Source of the DNA: Dawidia soli
GTDB lineage: Bacteria > Bacteroidota > Bacteroidia > Cytophagales > Cyclobacteriaceae
Reading direction: 5' to 3'
Length of the DNA stretch: 64,000 nucleotides
Assembly: GCF_018598185.1 (NCBI RefSeq)
Contig: NZ_JAHESC010000041.1
Coordinates: 1 to 64,000, forward strand
The position numbers and the translations under genes are program-made. Every line of letters starts with the position of its first letter. Position 1 is the stretch's first letter. Below, in pieces: positions 26,976-34,604 of this stretch. The notes below the pieces were generated by a model. That model searched no databases, was not told where the DNA came from, and saw only the letters and a list, made by a program, of their open reading frames with translations.

Positions 26976-27040
26976 CGTTGTTTCAGCCAGACAAAAATGG
27001 CGATTTTTGGCCGTTTTAAGCCTTTTCAGGCTTTGAGCGA

Positions 27041-27057
27041 GTGACAATAGATGTCAC
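27041..27057. promoter_or_regulatory. operator-like dyad GTGACA-N5-TGTCAC (CBASS copy)
   Basis: The 17-base site GTGACAATAGATGTCAC lies 43 bp before the CBASS nucleotidyltransferase ATG. It matches the site at 17063-17079 in both arms, spacing and the central A/AT (13 of 17 positions). It is the best candidate in the window for joint control of two defence operons. Confidence 0.6.
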
Positions 27058-27099
27058 ACTTGGTGAGTTATTTTGAATATTCAAAGTAATCAAATCTAT

Positions 27100-28092
27100 A
27101 TGCGGCTTAATAACGGACAACTGGAAAACTTTATCACCCGAATCAAACTGAAGCGGGATGATATGCCCAAGTTTAGAACTCAGATTAACAATCTGCGAGA
27201 AAAACTTGAAGAAAAAATTAAGAATGACAAGAGAACCGGGTTAAAAGTAACAAGGTTCATTATTGCGGGTTCCTGGAAAAAAGGTACCATACTTCGACCA
27301 ACAGGAGAACATCCAATCGATGTTGATCTCGTTCTTTACGTTGAAGGTGATGAGAACATACAGGGTGACCTAAAGAAACTGCACGATTTCGTAGTTGAGT
27401 ATCTCAAGGAAATATACCCAACGAAAGACATTAACCGGGACGTGGATGCTGAGGGTAATACAAAGTCCATCAAGATCACCTTCACAGGAACCGGATTGGA
27501 GATGGATATTGTTCCAGTTGTTCCATTATCATCGCATAAAGAATATGTGGTTCAGCCTCAGCGTGGTGGTGGTGGAAAGAAATACATCACGAGCGTAACA
27601 AAACAGCTTGACTTTGCTCAGGGAAGAAGATCGAAGAATTCATCCTACACAGCAATAGTTCGAGCGATCAAGTGGTGGCGTAATTACAAAGAACTAAAGC
27701 CGGTTGATGATGAATCTGGCATTTCTTCCTTCGCGATTGAACTTATTGCTGCCCATCTTGAAATTACGAAAGGGTGTGCACAGAGCATTGAAGATGGATT
27801 GCTTCGCTTCTTCAAGTTTGTAAGCGATCCCGGATTTCCTGTCATCACTTTCAAAGATGCCATTGGGAAAGTACCCTCATACGATACTCCGATATTCGTA
27901 TCGGATCCCACTAATAACGAAAATAATGCTGCAAAAAAGCTAGATGATAAAATCTGGAAAGAGGTGGTAGCGGAGGCTAATGATGCTTTCGAATCACTAT
28001 GCATCGCCCAATCTAAAAACTTCGAGGGCGAAACAATTGAGGAGTGGAACCGGGTATTTGGATCATCTTTTAACATCGAACCAACGGAATAA
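27100..28092 (+). CDS. CBASS CD-NTase (cyclic oligonucleotide synthase)
   Basis: First enzyme of the CBASS operon; on phage infection it would make a cyclic nucleotide that activates the effector. The nucleotidyltransferase motif is clear: IAGSWKKGT with G66-S67, D83 and D85 in IDVDLVLYV, and third acid D145 in EMDIVPVVP (numbered from the TTG at 27073). A helical C-terminal domain follows. The start is set at the ATG at 27100, since related proteins begin near LNNGQLENFI; the frame is open from TTG 27073. HORMA and TRIP13-like genes follow within a few bases, which defines a type III CBASS. The clade, and thus the product, cannot be read off with certainty. Confidence 0.92.
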   Translation: MRLNNGQLENFITRIKLKRDDMPKFRTQINNLREKLEEKIKNDKRTGLKVTRFIIAGSWKKGTILRPTGEHPIDVDLVLYVEGDENIQGDLKKLHDFVVEYLKEIYPTKDINRDVDAEGNTKSIKITFTGTGLEMDIVPVVPLSSHKEYVVQPQRGGGGKKYITSVTKQLDFAQGRRSKNSSYTAIVRAIKWWRNYKELKPVDDESGISSFAIELIAAHLEITKGCAQSIEDGLLRFFKFVSDPGFPVITFKDAIGKVPSYDTPIFVSDPTNNENNAAKKLDDKIWKEVVAEANDAFESLCIAQSKNFEGETIEEWNRVFGSSFNIEPTE

Positions 28093-28094
28093 CC

Positions 28095-28604
28095 ATGTAC
28101 AGTACTTATACAAACACATCAACTTATACAGTTGTTGATATCAGAAGAACTTTCGAAGGTTTCAGTGCCGACTTCCGGATGATCGCTGCGCGCACTGAGA
28201 AGATGTCTGTCCAGGATGTTGAAAACACTTTGCATGACATCATGGCCTGGGCTGAATCCAAATACCTTGATTATGTTGATATTACCCTCCTTGATCAGAA
28301 TAACAAACCGGCACGTGCCACACGCTATACGGTTGATGAAAAGGGTAAAGCTATACAAAGTGACAGAGCAGGAAGCAACAACTGGCCAAACATAGCCAAT
28401 ACGCACCTTACAGTGATTGTGAAAAATAACAAAGCTTGGGATGGGCTTACGCAAGAGCAACAATCAAAATTTGAAAGGGACAATGGCTTTAAGCGAAATT
28501 GGGGGCCTTCCTCCATCGATAACTCCTATTCGCATTTGTCGAAATCGGGCGCTCAACTATACGGAAGCAATGGTTACGAACTTAGAAAAGACAATTTTCA
28601 ATAA
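28095..28604 (+). CDS. cap7: CBASS bacterial HORMA-domain protein
   Basis: A 169-aa HORMA protein. The N-terminus YTVVDIRRTFEGFSADFRMI and the following TEKMSVQDVENTLHDIMAWAE are typical of bacterial HORMA proteins in CBASS. The rest forms the core sheet and a C-terminal safety-belt-like segment (about 115-169). Known HORMA proteins bind a peptide, probably from phage, close around it and then switch on the CD-NTase. The gene starts 2 bp after the CD-NTase stop and overlaps the ATPase gene by one base (TAATG), so translation is coupled. Confidence 0.88.
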   Translation: MYSTYTNTSTYTVVDIRRTFEGFSADFRMIAARTEKMSVQDVENTLHDIMAWAESKYLDYVDITLLDQNNKPARATRYTVDEKGKAIQSDRAGSNNWPNIANTHLTVIVKNNKAWDGLTQEQQSKFERDNGFKRNWGPSSIDNSYSHLSKSGAQLYGSNGYELRKDNFQ

Positions 28605-29491
28605 TGGCAACCTCCATATTTGACAACACGATAGAATTACCAAGCACAGCCGTGAAGGAAAGAGCAAGCCATTTGATTGGCTTCGAATCCAGGTTTCAAC
28701 GCATCCACGGCAACCTTAAACTTCTACTTGATCAGGAAGGTCTTGTGAAATGGAGTAAGCAGTTTTATAAAGCAGAGCTTCCAATAATCAGCCAATTAAC
28801 GGACCGACATCCTTTGATAATTTTAGCGGGAGACGCGGGTACCGGCAAGACAGTTTCAGCTGAGGCAATCGCTGATAGAATGGTTCGGGAACTTGGCAAA
28901 GAAGGTTTTTTCCTTAAGCTTAGTACCAGAGTGCGGGGTGAAGGTCTGCACGGTCAAATGGGCAACTTGGTAAATGATGCATTTGATAAGCTCAAGACCG
29001 AGGCTGGCAAAAAGAGACTCGCATTTCTGTTCATTGACGAAGCCGATGCGATCGCAACTACACGTTCAACGATGCAGATGCACCAGGAGGAAAAGGCTGC
29101 GGTTAACACACTTATCCAAAAAATTGATGAGATCCGAGAGCTAAAAGGAAGAGCTGTTGTATTTATGTCTACCAACCGGCTTCATTTTATCGATGAAGCA
29201 ATCGTAAGACGCGCGGCGGTAGTTCTTGAATTTCAAAGGCCATCCGGAGAAGAACGGGTTGAGTTATTCTCCAAAAGTCTCGAGGGCGTTTCACTAAGCA
29301 ATCGGGACTTACAGGAATTGGCAGATCTAACTGGACCCGAGAATAATGATGGGTTAGGTTATTCATTTTCGGATATCCGACTGAGGATACTTCCGGAATC
29401 AATCGCTAAATGTTTTCCTAAAGAAGAACTTACTTTCAAGATCCTGAAAGAAACCATATCACACGTTAAGCCAAGCCCCAAAATCATATGA
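28604..29491 (+). CDS. cap6: CBASS TRIP13/Pch2-like AAA+ ATPase
   Basis: A 295-aa AAA+ ATPase that in type III CBASS pulls apart the active HORMA-CD-NTase complex and keeps the system off. Walker A is GDAGTGKT (about 83-90) and Walker B is FLFIDEAD (about 141-148). A sensor-1 segment FMSTNRLHFID and a C-terminal lid with an Arg pair (IVRRAA) follow. The N-terminal part binds HORMA in known members. The one-base overlap with the HORMA gene and the 4-base overlap with the effector gene fit a single operon. Confidence 0.92.
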   Translation: MATSIFDNTIELPSTAVKERASHLIGFESRFQRIHGNLKLLLDQEGLVKWSKQFYKAELPIISQLTDRHPLIILAGDAGTGKTVSAEAIADRMVRELGKEGFFLKLSTRVRGEGLHGQMGNLVNDAFDKLKTEAGKKRLAFLFIDEADAIATTRSTMQMHQEEKAAVNTLIQKIDEIRELKGRAVVFMSTNRLHFIDEAIVRRAAVVLEFQRPSGEERVELFSKSLEGVSLSNRDLQELADLTGPENNDGLGYSFSDIRLRILPESIAKCFPKEELTFKILKETISHVKPSPKII

Positions 29492-30324
29492 AGTATCTAT
29501 TACAGGTTATAGCAGCTACAATCCTTATTGTCGTCGGAAGATATTTTCTAAGCGATGAACTACGACCGGAATTTGTTGGAAATGGTTTGGGCATGTTTGT
29601 CCTTCTGTTTACGGTTGAACTGGTGTATGACGCGTATACGAACTGGCATCGGCTTTGGTTGGTTATAAGGTGCTGGTGGTTGGGTCTGTTCGGTGGTCAC
29701 GTTCGTTTCTCTATGTCTTATCTCTACCGAATAAAAGTAAACGATAAGTACCTACTGGTGAAGAATTCTAATTGGGATCACTATCAGCTCGTTGGTGGTA
29801 AGTATAAGCGATTAGCATTAACGCAAAAAATACTGAACGACTTCGATGCTATTGATGATCTACAGATGCCTACAAATGGATTAAAGAAGGATGATCTTGC
29901 CGTTTTTGTTCCTGCAAAGAATGCGATTAAGTTCATTGACTGGTTTAATACAGGCAAGGACAGAGAGGTCTCGCATTGGCGTGAATTTTATGAGGAGTTG
30001 ATTGATGGTAAGGGAAAGCTTTTGGACCAGAAAGCTTTCTCTTACGTGAATTATAACTTTAGAAAGACGGTATGTACACCGCTAAAGCGCGCATCAAACT
30101 GGGATTGTTGGGAAATCCTGCAATACGATATTCTTGACTTTGTTCCGAATGCAGAACAGGAAAAAAGGATGGAGGAGCTGTTCCAAAAAGGAGACTCCGA
30201 CTATGTTAAATGGGCAGATGTTTCTTTGATTCAATCGTTGGGCTTTGATGGCCGCCAAGCAAAGACGATTTATAAAATTGGACAACATACCAAGTGGGCA
30301 ATAAATCTTAAATGGTCGAAATAA
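29488..30324 (+). CDS. cap14: CBASS effector, two-transmembrane S-NUDIX type (Cap14-like)
   Basis: A 278-aa membrane protein. Two hydrophobic segments lie at about 3-22 and 33-50. After a basic, Trp-rich linker comes an S-NUDIX-like domain (about 73-185, YLYRIKVNDKYLLVKNSN, then YQLVGGKYK), which in these effectors binds the cyclic nucleotide and is not expected to be an active NUDIX hydrolase. A second soluble segment follows to the C-terminus. On activation such effectors damage the inner membrane and kill the infected cell. The ATGA overlap with the ATPase gene shows coupling. Confidence 0.82.
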   Translation: MKYLLQVIAATILIVVGRYFLSDELRPEFVGNGLGMFVLLFTVELVYDAYTNWHRLWLVIRCWWLGLFGGHVRFSMSYLYRIKVNDKYLLVKNSNWDHYQLVGGKYKRLALTQKILNDFDAIDDLQMPTNGLKKDDLAVFVPAKNAIKFIDWFNTGKDREVSHWREFYEELIDGKGKLLDQKAFSYVNYNFRKTVCTPLKRASNWDCWEILQYDILDFVPNAEQEKRMEELFQKGDSDYVKWADVSLIQSLGFDGRQAKTIYKIGQHTKWAINLKWSK

Positions 30325-31223
30325 ATATGGATATGTTCGATGAGAGGGCATATGAGAGGCGAAGCAAAGAACTCATTCCGGTGCGGATGAAGATAGCCTT
30401 GGAGGGCTTTTTCTGTGAGGTCGAAAAGTTCGAGATTGCACCTGAGCTTATGGTAAGGAGAGCTCCACTGGACGAACGTCAAGCATTTTGGTCCAGGACG
30501 AATAACCCCAAGGATGTTGAACAAAAGGCTCTTGACAATGAATTTTTTGCGGAATTTGACTTTCACATTCCCCGTGGGTTGATTCAAGGACTAGCTCCAG
30601 GTAATGGAATAAATCTTGTTTCAATTTTCTTTTCGGTGGTCTCTGCAAACATTCTCAATATCAACAGAGGAAATTTCTATTTAGTGAATGGAAAGGAATT
30701 TCAGTCAGCGGGGTTTTATACAATGCCCAATGAGTACCGCTTTGCCTCCAAAGTCAAATTCACAAGTGATGAGTTGAATTCTTTGCGTGTATTTTGGCCG
30801 TCTTTTAAAGGTGAATTTGAAGGTAACTTCAGTTTTGCACTTGTTGCACGAAGATATTTTTATTCTCAGCTTCGGTTAAATCTGGAGGACAGGATTATCG
30901 ACCTTATGATTACACTTGAGGCTTTATTGGTTCCTGAAAAAAGTGGAACTAAAGGAGAAAAAATAGCAACCCGGTTGGCGCAAATGATTTCACCTGAGCA
31001 CGATTCTTCTGTCGTTAGAATTCTCTCTAGCGAAGCCTATCGACTTAGAAACAAAATCATCCACGGTGGACGGGCTCACTTAGCCGAGGCGTTCGACATT
31101 GACCTCATGTCAAAGTACTGCAGGGCTGCCATCCGAAAATACCTGATTTGCTATAAAGGGCTAAGCTCGAGACAATTGATAAAGGTTTTATCACCAGGCG
31201 ACGACTGTAATTACGCTAAATGA
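30312..31223 (+). CDS. ApeA-like HEPN-domain protein attached to the CBASS operon
   Basis: A 303-aa protein whose first codons overlap the effector gene end; an ATG at 30327 is an alternative start. The N-terminal two thirds are a beta-rich domain I do not recognise. The C-terminal part (about 195-290) is an ApeA-type HEPN domain with LEDRIIDLMITLEALLVP and the RNase motif R246-N-K-I-I-H251 followed by GG. This is an intact R-x4-H motif, so tRNA or RNA cleavage is plausible. HEPN genes of this kind occur in several abortive-infection systems, but it is not a standard type III CBASS part. It may be a second effector or a neighbouring stand-alone system. Confidence 0.75.
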   Translation: MVEINMDMFDERAYERRSKELIPVRMKIALEGFFCEVEKFEIAPELMVRRAPLDERQAFWSRTNNPKDVEQKALDNEFFAEFDFHIPRGLIQGLAPGNGINLVSIFFSVVSANILNINRGNFYLVNGKEFQSAGFYTMPNEYRFASKVKFTSDELNSLRVFWPSFKGEFEGNFSFALVARRYFYSQLRLNLEDRIIDLMITLEALLVPEKSGTKGEKIATRLAQMISPEHDSSVVRILSSEAYRLRNKIIHGGRAHLAEAFDIDLMSKYCRAAIRKYLICYKGLSSRQLIKVLSPGDDCNYAK

Positions 31224-31322
31224 TTACAATGAATAAGGAATAAATGTTGATGATTGTGAATCATTAGCGAAGTGAAAGCTATGGCGACCCGTAGGTTTTC
31301 ATAAAAGTAAAAGTATCTATAG

Positions 31323-31368
31323 GGAGTTATCAACGACATTTACCGACATTTAACAAACAGATGACTCC
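31323..31368. repeat. inverted repeat enclosing a tandem 9-mer
   Basis: GGAGTTATC (31323-31331) and GATGACTCC (31360-31368) form an inverted repeat with one mismatch. Inside, CGACATTTA occurs twice with one base between (31334-31342, 31344-31352). It lies 68 bp before the orphan gene at 31436, between the CBASS block and the next genes. It could be a protein binding array or a recombination site. Confidence 0.4.
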
Positions 31369-31435
31369 AGTTCTATAAATATACAGTATTTTATACGGCT
31401 TAAATGCATAAAAGAAATAATTCAGAATAAAAAAT

Positions 31436-31984
31436 ATGAATCTTCAAATCGGAACAGGAAAGAGTAGAACGCTAAACAAGAAAAATATAGGCGATGCAAT
31501 ATCCTCCTATTTCAGATTACTGGATAGCGTGTCCCTGTCGATTTCGGCGACCAATGTTCATAGTTTCCTACTGGGCTTGAAACGTGAGACTATCAAGGCC
31601 GGTCCTTACCCTAATGTTTCAATATTCGAGGCGGCCAATCGGATAATGACGGACCTCACGATTTTGTACGGCGTGCAAGCTCTACTAAATGGAGTGTTGG
31701 AGGCTGTAAGATTTGATGAGTATGAAGTACTGTTTGGAAATGAAAATCACAATGCTTTTGACGTCATGGCCAGAAATGAAAGGAATAAATTGATCGGTGA
31801 GGCGTTTAATGTGGCTACGTCCTTTTTTCCTGGAAAGAAGGCAGCTTCCATGAAGAAGTTGCGTGCATCCAAAGACTCTGATGTAATAATCCTTCTTTTG
31901 TACAATGCAGATGCTGTCAGCGATACCTATAAGCCTAAGAAGGAAAATAACGTATTCCACTTACCTGTTCATATTCCGTTCTAA
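31436..31984 (+). CDS. hypothetical protein
   Basis: A 182-aa protein with no domain I recognise. It lacks a signal peptide and transmembrane segments. The central part (about 70-140) is predicted helical (ANRIMTDLTILYGVQALLNG). The frame has good codon use, an ATG preceded by an A-rich stretch as is common in Bacteroidota, and its own 212-bp upstream region. It lies between the CBASS operon and the cyclodeaminase-ImmA/IrrE gene, so it may belong to the defence island, but no role can be assigned. Confidence 0.65.
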   Translation: MNLQIGTGKSRTLNKKNIGDAISSYFRLLDSVSLSISATNVHSFLLGLKRETIKAGPYPNVSIFEAANRIMTDLTILYGVQALLNGVLEAVRFDEYEVLFGNENHNAFDVMARNERNKLIGEAFNVATSFFPGKKAASMKKLRASKDSDVIILLLYNADAVSDTYKPKKENNVFHLPVHIPF

Positions 31985-32190
31985 GGGAAATTCCGCCCTG
32001 CCCTTCCGTTGGAAAGCAAGAGTCAGTCGACCTGCGTGAGCGTCCATTTTAATTCGACAGCACGTCAAAATATGCCCCAATAGCCTTATATTTGACGTAC
32101 TTACAGCACTGCCACTTTTATTGAAAAAGCGGTGAGTACGAAGCAGGACTTAAATAAGTGCGTTGAATATCAGTCGGTTACGGAATAGTT

Positions 32191-32248
32191 CTACTCCCGT
32201 CCGGTCCGCATCCAGAAACAAAAAAGCACCGATCTCTCGATGCTTTTT
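32191..32248. terminator. bidirectional terminator next to a tRNA 3'-end-like stretch
   Basis: AAAAAGCA (32221-32228) and TGCTTTTT (32241-32248) form a stem with a T run on both strands, a good rho-independent terminator for the minus-strand gene ending at 32278. Just before it, 32191-32214 reads like a tRNA 3' end (TTCTACTCCCGTCC, then GGTCCGC), but no tRNA 5' half is present. It may be a remnant left by integration. The terminator is firm; the tRNA idea is weak. Confidence 0.6.
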
Positions 32249-32277
32249 TGGTTTTGCGCGGTCCTATCACAACTTAC

Positions 32278-33723
32278 TTATTCTTCCACAAGACCTAACT
32301 CTTTCAGACGAATCGCCATGGCCTTTCTAGAGACGTTAAATATTTTTGCCAATGAATTAAATGAGCGTCCATTAAAATATTCTACTGTTGCGAGATAATA
32401 AGCAAGTCCACCTATCTCTTCTATCCTCTTCCGAAAGGCGCTAGGAACACCTCCACGCAGTTTGAAAACTGTATTTTCATCGGCTACGAATCTGTCCATC
32501 CCGAACAGTTCATAAAAGTATGATGTGACAAGTGTACCTGGCATAAGAAAGAAAGCTGCAAATTTATCAGCTTGCTTTTCCCTGACATCTTTATTCTCAT
32601 CAGAACCATCTAACGGGCGATCACGATGAAGCACATTGCCACTATGAAGCAATGCATGCCCCAATTCGTGTGCCGCCGTAAAATTCCGAACTGAAGGGCG
32701 CATGTCCCCAGAAACTCTAACTACTCTCCTGCCCTTGTCAATTTCACCAGCCGCTTCATATTCCCTGCCGTCTTCTGCCACAAATCTCCCCAACGATGCG
32801 TAACCAAATTGGTAGCCCAACAGCCTGTTGATCGCCACTTCCGGCTTGAGTACATCTATATAATTTTCTGGAACATCCTTTTTCCAGATTAAGTCACGAT
32901 ACATCCATAACACATTTTGTACATCTCTCGCCAACTTCTCTATCGAACTTTCAGAAGTAGTAAGCTCTTCCCACTTACCCGAACGCAAATCAGTCACTAT
33001 TTTCAAAAATGCTTGATGATGAATATCCGCGTTTTCTTTTTCAAGTAATCCAGCACATTCTGCTGCTTTTCCCAATAACTCCCGATGCTTGATCTTCAAC
33101 ATCGAGATTTCTTCCTGAACTTCACAGCTCCATTCGTCACGGCTAGTAAAGCTGACGAGATTGAGTTCAACAATTGAAATGCATCCCGCTAATGCTGCTA
33201 TAGCACCACTAAGTGCAACAGCAGAGTCACCTCTCACATCTTTGAAGGCATTCTTAAAGATAAATTCCCCGACTTCCGCAAGTCCAACGCTAAACTGAGC
33301 AATAGCGACAGTGTTTTCCGTAGCCTCAGCCAAACGATCCAACTTTATACGATGCAAGTGCTCTCGTTTCTCAGGATTTTTTTCCGCTTCCCACTCCTTG
33401 TAAGCTCGTATGTATTCATCAAATTTATCAGAGTCTTGCTGGAATAAATTTTCAAGCTCCGGATAAATACGATCGTTGATATCCAATTCCCGCCGTCGCA
33501 GTTCGGGCAATACGTTGTCATAAGTCGGCTTGAATTTATCCTTGCCTGTGAGCTTAATGACTGTTAAAATTAATTTCGCTGACAACATCGCTTGCAAAGA
33601 CGCTGCACTGCCAGATCCAGGTGTCGGTCTTCCCGCACCAAATAATTCCAATAGATCGTTTGCCTTATGATCCAACAGTTTACCTTCCATATTATTGATA
33701 TATATTGAAACGTCAGCCTTCAT
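32278..33723 (-). CDS. fusion of cyclodeaminase-like domain and ImmA/IrrE zinc peptidase
   Basis: A 481-aa protein from the ATG at 33723 (a GTG lies three codons earlier). Residues about 15-200 match the formiminotransferase-cyclodeaminase C-terminal (FTCD_C) helical fold: GRPTPGSGSAASLQAMLSA and KDVRGDSAVALSGAIAALAG. Residues about 285-420 are an ImmA/IrrE (M78) metallopeptidase with HELGH at about 352-356 and the downstream ligand motif EKQADKFAAFFLMP. A helix-turn-helix-like tail ends the protein (SFNSLAKIFNVSRKAMAIRL). ImmA/IrrE peptidases cleave repressors after a stress signal; the FTCD-like part may act as a folate- or nucleotide-binding sensor. The latter is inference. It is transcribed away from a receiver and kinase pair. 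Confidence 0.82.
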   Translation of the reverse strand: MKADVSIYINNMEGKLLDHKANDLLELFGAGRPTPGSGSAASLQAMLSAKLILTVIKLTGKDKFKPTYDNVLPELRRRELDINDRIYPELENLFQQDSDKFDEYIRAYKEWEAEKNPEKREHLHRIKLDRLAEATENTVAIAQFSVGLAEVGEFIFKNAFKDVRGDSAVALSGAIAALAGCISIVELNLVSFTSRDEWSCEVQEEISMLKIKHRELLGKAAECAGLLEKENADIHHQAFLKIVTDLRSGKWEELTTSESSIEKLARDVQNVLWMYRDLIWKKDVPENYIDVLKPEVAINRLLGYQFGYASLGRFVAEDGREYEAAGEIDKGRRVVRVSGDMRPSVRNFTAAHELGHALLHSGNVLHRDRPLDGSDENKDVREKQADKFAAFFLMPGTLVTSYFYELFGMDRFVADENTVFKLRGGVPSAFRKRIEEIGGLAYYLATVEYFNGRSFNSLAKIFNVSRKAMAIRLKELGLVEE

Positions 33724-33840
33724 GACCAGCACTAAACACTGATTGTACGCAATAAGCGGATGGCCAAACGTGAATTAAGATACTAAAAATACCTGATATT
33801 CAATCACATAAGACCAAACACCTAGACTAGAATTAAACAT

Positions 33841-33853
33841 GACACTTAGTGTC
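33841..33853. promoter_or_regulatory. perfect palindrome in the divergent promoter region
   Basis: GACACTTAGTGTC is a 6-base dyad around one central base, 118 bp before the peptidase start and 107 bp before the receiver gene. Its position fits an operator serving both directions. The HTH tail of the peptidase fusion or another regulator could bind it. Confidence 0.5.
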
Positions 33854-33959
33854 GAAAAAAAATATTTCTCTAAATATCATTATACCTATCAAATAAAAAC
33901 ATCTCTAAATAACAGCCCTGTCTCATTATCGTTCAACTAACCGGCAGGATTTCATTAAT

Positions 33960-34604
33960 ATGTTTGGACTGTTTACTGCAAATAAGAAGCTTCCTGAACG
34001 AAGCTTAGACGAGATAAAACAGATATGCAAAGTTCTTTTTATTGATGACAAAAATTTCCCTTTAATTGAGATCCTAAAAACCGCTGGGTGGGTAAACACC
34101 CGGCGGATCAAAGATGTCGACTCTTTGGATCAGTCAGAGGTAAGAGAATCTCATATAATGTTTGTTGACATCCAAGGAGTAGGAAAACGCCTCAAATTTC
34201 ACGATGAAGGACTTGGTCTAATCGTAGCTCTTAAAACTAAATATCCAAGCAAGAAGATTATTGCTTATAGCGCCGAAGACCAAGGCCAGGTGCAAGCTTT
34301 TTCCGACGGTATCAACATGGCCGACAGCCGAATGAGTAAAAATGCAGACCCATACCAGTTTCAATTTTTGGTTGAGAAATTTGCGAAAGAGGCATTCTCG
34401 CTTAACGAATGCATAGAGAGAATTAAGCAACTTCTAATAAAAGAAATAGGACGAAGCGTGGAAAGCGATGCAATACTTAAAAAACTAACCAAAATTGCAA
34501 CCAGCAAAAATTTCTCTGTAGATGAAGTTGGAAAAGTTTTCAACCTTCAAAATGCAGCCAATGTGTCGTCAGTAATTCAACTGTTCTTAACTGGAGGCGG
34601 ATGA
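33960..34604 (+). CDS. receiver-domain protein
   Basis: A 214-aa protein with a receiver domain at about 22-150: acidic pair D29-D30 in VLFIDDKNF, phosphoacceptor D70 in IMFVDIQGVG, a Ser in IIAYSAE and a Lys in RMSKNADPYQF. The DIQGVG and KNADPYQF signatures mark a special receiver group that is often next to a kinase of the kind that follows. The C-terminal 60 residues are helical and do not form a known DNA-binding output. The stop overlaps the kinase start by 4 bases (ATGA). It presumably receives phosphate from that kinase; the output is unknown. Confidence 0.75.
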   Translation: MFGLFTANKKLPERSLDEIKQICKVLFIDDKNFPLIEILKTAGWVNTRRIKDVDSLDQSEVRESHIMFVDIQGVGKRLKFHDEGLGLIVALKTKYPSKKIIAYSAEDQGQVQAFSDGINMADSRMSKNADPYQFQFLVEKFAKEAFSLNECIERIKQLLIKEIGRSVESDAILKKLTKIATSKNFSVDEVGKVFNLQNAANVSSVIQLFLTGGG

